In this document: one piece after another, positions 59,771 to 64,000 of the stretch
Position numbering within the stretch: position 1 is the first letter of the stretch
Layout of the letters: each line of letters begins with the position of its first letter
Source: Nymphaea colorata
Taxonomy: Eukaryota > Streptophyta > Magnoliopsida > Nymphaeales > Nymphaeaceae
DNA: 64,000 nucleotides
Assembly: GCF_008831285.2 (NCBI RefSeq)
Contig: NC_045146.1
Coordinates: 5,156,972 to 5,220,971, forward strand
Direction: 5' to 3'
The notes under the pieces: generated by a model
The model's database searches: none
Told to the model about the DNA's origin: nothing
What the model saw: only the letters and a program-made list of their open reading frames with translations
Position numbers and translations under genes: made by a program

Positions 59771-61176
59771 GTGATGGTAGATTCTAGTATGGGCGAGTGG
59801 ATTATTGATAGTGGTGCTACTCACCACATGACTGGTGATCCTAAGGTCTCTCATGGGTATAAGCTTTCTTCAAGAAAGGAACGTGTGTGTCTTGCCGATG
59901 GTTCTTCTATCTCTGTGGATGGAAAAGGGAGTCTCTCACTTTTGAACAAGTTCTTAGTCCACAATGCTCTACATGTTCTTCATCTTCCCTTGAACCTCTT
60001 GTCGGTTAGCAATATTACAAAAGAATTGAATTGTGAACTTATTTTTTCTGCTGATCGTTGTGTTCTGCAGGACTTGGTGACAGGGAAGAGGATTGCGATT
60101 GGTTTGTTTTCTGAAAGGCTATATCGTTTACCTATGCATGCCGCTACTGCCCTCATGACAGACACCAGCAAAACAACGAAGAGTAGAGAGGACTCTTTTC
60201 AATCGATTCTGCGTTGGCATGAGCGCCTTGGACACCTTCCTTTTGGAATTCTAAGACAGTTATTTCCTGATCTGTGTTCCAATTTAGATATGACTATGGT
60301 GTCTTGTGATGTCTATCACCTGGCCAAACATATTAGGGCTTCATACCCTGTGTCTATCCATCGTTCTAATGAGGTGTTTGCCATGATTCATGCTGATGTG
60401 TGGAGGCCTTCGAGAATTCCTTCTTGTCATGGTTTTCAGTATTTTATCACCTTTATAGATGATTGTTCTCGGAACACCATTGTTTATTTGCTAGAAGACC
60501 GTAGTGAAGTTCCTACTGTCATAGAAACTTTCATTACTTATGTGAAAACTCAATATGGAGCATCTGTTAAGACCTTTCGGTCTCACAATGCTCGTGAATA
60601 TACATGTCAGCCTGTTGATAGGTTTTTTCGAAAAAAGAGAATTGTTCATGAGACTTCATGAAGTTATACTCCTCCTCAAAATGGAGTTGCTGAACGAAAG
60701 AATCGCCAGTTATTGAATATAACTCGGGCTCTTGTCATGTTCCAAAAAAGTATTGGGGGGGATGCTGTGTTAACTAGTGCGTATCTTATCAACTGTCTGC
60801 CTAGTCGGGTGTTGAATGGGCAGACGCCTCATTCTATGTTACTGGGAGTCGTGAACCTTTCTCTCTTCCACCCAGAGTTTTTGGTTGTGTCTGCTTTATT
60901 CACAATCATAGTCCCCATATTAAAAAGCTTGATCCCAGGTCTATTAAGGGCATATTTCTAGGTTATTCTCTCACTCAAAAAGGGTACAAGTGTCGGGACC
61001 CTTCCACTGGTTGTGCCTATGTTACCAAAGATGTCACTTTCCTTGAACATGCTTCCTATTTTGGTGAGAATTCTCTTCAGAGGGAGAAGTCTATGTCAAG
61101 GGAAGAGTATTCTCTGAGTCAAGATGTTCAGTTCACATATTTCCTGGACTATAGGCGGGAGGAGAGTCAAGCAGTT

Positions 61177-61254
61177 GATGAAAGAGGTTCTACTGGGACT
61201 GAGGAGGAACGTAGTGATGAAAGGGGTTCTACTGGGACTGAGGAGGAACATTGT
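61177..61254 (+). repeat. 39-bp in-frame tandem duplication in pol connector
   Basis: Two copies encode DERGSTGTEEE plus two variable residues, between integrase and RT. Confidence 0.92.
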
Positions 61255-63056
61255 CACCGTTTTGGGCAAGTTTACTCTAGGCGAAGAGTTTGTACAGATG
61301 AGGTGACAGGTGGTGAGAATTCTACTCTCAATCCAGTTAGTCCTTCCCTGGATGATCCAAGTCATGCTCGGGAGAAACAAGTTGAAGAAGAAATTCAGAC
61401 TGTTGGTGCAAATGAAGAGCTTCCCATCGCCCTGCAAAAGGGTGTTAAGTCATGTACTCAACATCCTATTGGTAACTTTGTTTCATATTCTAGACTGAGC
61501 AAGGACTACAAATGTTTTGTATCTTCTCTTTCTTTGGTTGTGATTCCTAGGAATGTTGCTGAGGCTCAGAGTGATCCCAAGTGGACTTATGCAATGCAAG
61601 AAGAGATGGAAGCCTTGAACAGAAACAAGACATGGGAGGTGGTAAAGATTCCTGAAGCCGCTCATCTGGTAGGATCCAAGTGGGTTTATGCCATTAAGTA
61701 TAAGCCAAATGAGAATATAGACAAATATAAAGCTCGACTTGTTGCCAAGGGGTTCAGTCAGAAATATGGAATTGACTACTTGGAGACCTTTGCTCCCATT
61801 GTAAAGATGAAGACTGTCAGAGTCATTATATCCTTAGCTATGATAAAGGATTGGAAGATGTACCAACTTGATGTCAAGAATGCATTTCTCAATGGAGACC
61901 TTGAAGAGGAAGTATATATGTGTATGCCTCCTGGAAATGAGGAACCTGAAAAATGTTGCAAGCTAAAAGAAGCTCTATATGGGCTCAAACAATCTCCTCG
62001 AGCATGGTTTGAACGACTTAGACTTGTAACGAGACAATATGGATATCATCAAGGGAATGGAGATCATACACTCTTTGTGAAGACAAATGAGCAAAATGTT
62101 ACTATGCTGTTGGTATATGTTGATGATATGATTGTCACAGGTGATGATGAAGATGAAATAAGTAGGTTAAAAAAACTGTTGGCGTTCGAGTTTGATCTCA
62201 AGGACCTTGGTAAGTTGAAATATTTCCTTGGCATTGAAATTGCTAGGTCTGGTACTAGGCTTGTGCTAAATCAATGGAAGTACACTCTAGATTTGTTAAA
62301 TGAGACCGAGAAACTGGGTTGTAGACCGGCTTCTACTCCTCTAAATGCTGGCCATAAGCTGAGTCTTAGAGATGGGAAGCCTCTCTGTGAAGAAGCCAAG
62401 AGAAGATATCAACGTCTTGTGGGAAAATTGATTTATCTTACTCTCACTAGACCTGATATTATCTTCGCTGTGAATGTGATGAGTCAGTTCATGCATGCTC
62501 CCACGGATGCTCACTTGAAGGCTGTCGACAGAATCTTATGCTACTTGAAGAGGAATGCTAGCAAAGGTCTCCTGTATGGTAAGCAAGACACTCTTGGGAT
62601 TGAAGGTTATTCAGATGCAGACTGGGCAGGCTGTATTGACACTAGAAGGTCCACCTTTGGCTATTGTATCTATTTGGGAGGGAATCTCATAGTGTGGACG
62701 GTAAGAGGCAAGTCGTTTGTTTTCATTCCAGTGTTGAAGCAGAATACAAAGCTGTTGCTATGGGAGTTTCTGAGCTTTTGTAGTTGAAAGTATTGTTGAC
62801 TGATATTGGTATAAAAGTTGAAGAACCAATGAAGATGTATTGTGATAACAAGTCAGCAATCAACTTGATCAACAACCCTGTGCTTCATAACAAAACAAAG
62901 CATGTTGAGATTGACTGGCATTTCATTCGAGAGAGAATTGATGTTGAAGAACTTGTACTTCCTTATATGAGATCTGAAGTCCTGACCAAAGCCTTGTCTT
63001 CAATTTCATTTGAGAGAAATGTATCCAAGTTGGGCATGTTTGATCTGTATGCCCAA

Positions 63057-63068
63057 CTTGAGGGGGAG
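63057..63068 (+). other. Polypurine tract of the nested copia
   Basis: The purine run TTGAGGGGGAG ends directly at the 3' LTR start (TGTTGACGTG at 63069). Confidence 0.85.
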
Positions 63069-63320
63069 TGTTGACGTGTTTTAATGTATGGGTCTGAGTC
63101 TGGACCCGGTCCAGTGTGTGCTCCTGTTTAGGCCTGTTGAGGCTCTACTTATATCTTTGTAACCCTAATTTTTGGGTATGAATGAAAGTTTATGAGAGAG
63201 AGTGTTTGGTTGCTAGTGGGCACCAGTCTTCCTCACCCGTGGTTTTTTCCCTCTAGTTGAGGGGTTTTCCACGTTACATCTGTGTTTGTTTCTCATTCTC
63301 TCGCTTTTACTGTTTCTACA
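63069..63320 (+). repeat. 3' LTR of the nested copia
   Basis: It is homologous over its full length to 58234-58483 and is followed by target duplication CAGTG. Confidence 0.93.
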
Positions 63321-63325
63321 CAGTG

Positions 63326-63600
63326 CAGAAAACATCAAATTCTGGACTCAATCCACTCAAAGCTTGTTGTACCTTGTCCTTGTCGCTGACTGGATGCCCT
63401 ATGATGGCAAGCTGATCATTGACATTTTTGAGCTCATGTATATATTTCACGACTGAACGTGTGCCTTGCTTGATATCCTGAAATTGCCTCTTGAGTTGTA
63501 GAAATTTCGCTTCTGATACTTGAGAATACGTGGTAGCAAGTACATTCCACAACTCAAGTGCTGAAAGATCATCATCAACACCTGCCAAAACTTCCTTTGA
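63326..63600 (-). pseudogene. Outer copia gag, N-terminal/capsid part
   Basis: The minus strand gives AGVDDDLSALELWNVLATTY, then KFLQLKRQFQDIKQGTRSV, IHELKNVNDQLAIIGHPVSD and ALSGLSPEFDVFCT. This is a copia gag domain. The frame is cut by the nested element and resumes at 58228. Confidence 0.85.
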
Positions 63601-63615
63601 TAGTGTGGAGGTGAT

Positions 63616-63756
63616 TAAACCTGGGCACCGGGCCGGGTCGCCGCCGAGTACCCGGTACCTGGGCCTTGAACAATTTATTAACGGGCCTGATTTTATCGGA
63701 CCTGACCGGGCCCAATACTTAACGGGTCGGACCCGGGCTGGATCTAATCATCGCCT
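63616..63756. mobile_element. hAT-like GC-rich fragment
   Basis: ACCTGGGCACCGGGCCGGGT and later CCCGGTACCTGGGCC and GGTCGGACCCGGGC resemble the subterminal repeats of the hAT-type element at 32589-33437. Only one plausible end is visible and no target duplication was found. Confidence 0.5.
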
Positions 63757-64000
63757 ACTATCTATGGCATTCGACAAGGGAACTCTTCTGTTGCAGATTA
63801 CTACGGGGCTTTGAAGGCCAAGTGGAAAGAGCTTGACTATCATTCTGATATTCCTTGGCATTGTCCCTAAGATCAGGCACTTTATGTAGCTCAGGTATGG
63901 GAAAACAGGGTGTTCCTCTTTCTAGCTGGTTTAAATGATGAGTTTGAAGGTGTTAGAAGCCAGATTCTGAATTCAGGAGAGGTGCCCAGTATTGAAGATG
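63757..64000 (+). pseudogene. Copia gag fragment, cut by the window edge
   Basis: The plus strand encodes IYGIRQGNSSVADYYGALKA, then KWKELDYHSDIPWHCP, a stop, DQALYVAQVWENRVF, and LFLAGLNDEFEGVRSQILN. This is a copia gag domain of a type different from the adjacent minus-strand gag. It continues beyond the right edge. One in-frame TAA is present. Confidence 0.75.

Larger units (their letters stand above)
59771..63074 (+). pseudogene. Nested copia pol: protease, integrase, RT, RNase H
   Basis: The protease has WIIDSGATHHMTG. The integrase zinc motif keeps HERLGH but has CDVYHLAKH, so one Cys is Tyr. The first catalytic Asp is kept (IHADVW); the second reads His (FRSHNAREY). A TGA at 60659-60661 precedes PPQNGVAERKNR, which carries the Glu. 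A frameshifted connector follows. The long open segment 61093-62787 holds a 13-residue tandem repeat, then RT with KARLVAKGFSQKYG, DVKNAFLNGDLEEEVYM, YGLKQSPRAWF and LLVYVDDMIVTG, and most of RNase H (YSDADWAG). A frameshift splits RNase H; the rest (CDNKSAINLINNP) continues to a stop just inside the 3' LTR. Confidence 0.93.
58234..63320 (+). mobile_element. Nested Ty1/copia element (plus), gag-less
   Basis: The 5087-bp element lies inside the gag of the outer minus-strand copia and is flanked by CAGTG at 58229-58233 and 63321-63325. LTRs are about 250 bp. PBS and PPT are both recognisable. Protease, integrase, RT and RNase H are present, but no gag domain or CCHC knuckle is found between the PBS and the protease. 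By eye the two LTRs show around fifteen differences, so this is not a very recent insertion. Confidence 0.94.
54226..63615 (-). mobile_element. Ty1/copia element (minus), interrupted by a nested copia; 5' part missing
   Basis: From right to left the minus strand shows gag (from about 63600), a break at 63325/58229 where another element is inserted, then the zinc knuckle, protease, integrase, RT, RNase H, PPT and 3' LTR. The gag breaks off near 63615 at a GC-rich hAT-like scrap. No 5' LTR or PBS lies in the window. Several pol lesions show it is dead. Confidence 0.88.

Overview
This is a plant nuclear (angiosperm-type) genomic window. Long AT-rich stretches, dinucleotide microsatellites and nested LTR retrotransposons surround three intron-containing host loci whose exons join in frame with GT-AG introns. 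No bacterial-style operons, CRISPR arrays, rRNA genes or recognisable tRNA genes were seen.

Left arm (1-16.4 kb): a Ty3/gypsy chromovirus (Del/Tekay type by its C-terminal chromodomain) enters from the left edge. It has a 3.2-kb 3' LTR, an intact primer-binding site and a polypurine tract, but its gag-protease-RT interior is deleted. Next come a decayed Tat-type Ty3/gypsy remnant with a probable LTR, a long AT-rich non-coding tract and a minus-strand LINE RT fragment.

Host genes (16.4-30.8 kb): a fold-back DNA transposon with a 10-bp target duplication precedes a six-exon mitochondrial ribosomal protein uL22m gene on the + strand (17990-22430, 275 aa). It has a telo-box upstream and a truncated retrotransposon LTR in intron 1. 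Facing it tail-to-tail is the splicing factor SF3A1 gene on the - strand (26391-29050, two coding exons, 803 aa), with a probable leader intron and a TATA box near 30735. One gene product acts in mitochondrial translation and the other in U2 snRNP/pre-mRNA splicing. Their adjacency gives no evidence of a joint role.

Middle (30.8-50 kb): several non-autonomous DNA transposons (a hAT-type element with 8-bp target duplication, a 192-bp MITE, a candidate element holding exon-like sequence), a copia RT relic, and a near-complete Ty1/copia element on the - strand (36550-41922, target duplication CATAC). Then comes the kinase half of an LRR-VIII-2-type receptor kinase in five exons, with no ectodomain visible and a 179-bp duplication across one splice donor.

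Right arm (50-64 kb): a clean solo LTR of the Del/Tekay family (50038-53031, target duplication GGTTT). It is followed by a layered nest: a + strand copia RT relic, interrupted by a - strand copia, itself interrupted by a + strand gag-less copia (58234-63320, target duplication CAGTG). A GC-rich hAT-like scrap and another copia gag run off the right edge. I found no convincing undescribed system. The most informative oddities are the rearranged 3' LTR, the gene-fragment-like DNA elements, the gag-less copia and the truncated kinase locus.
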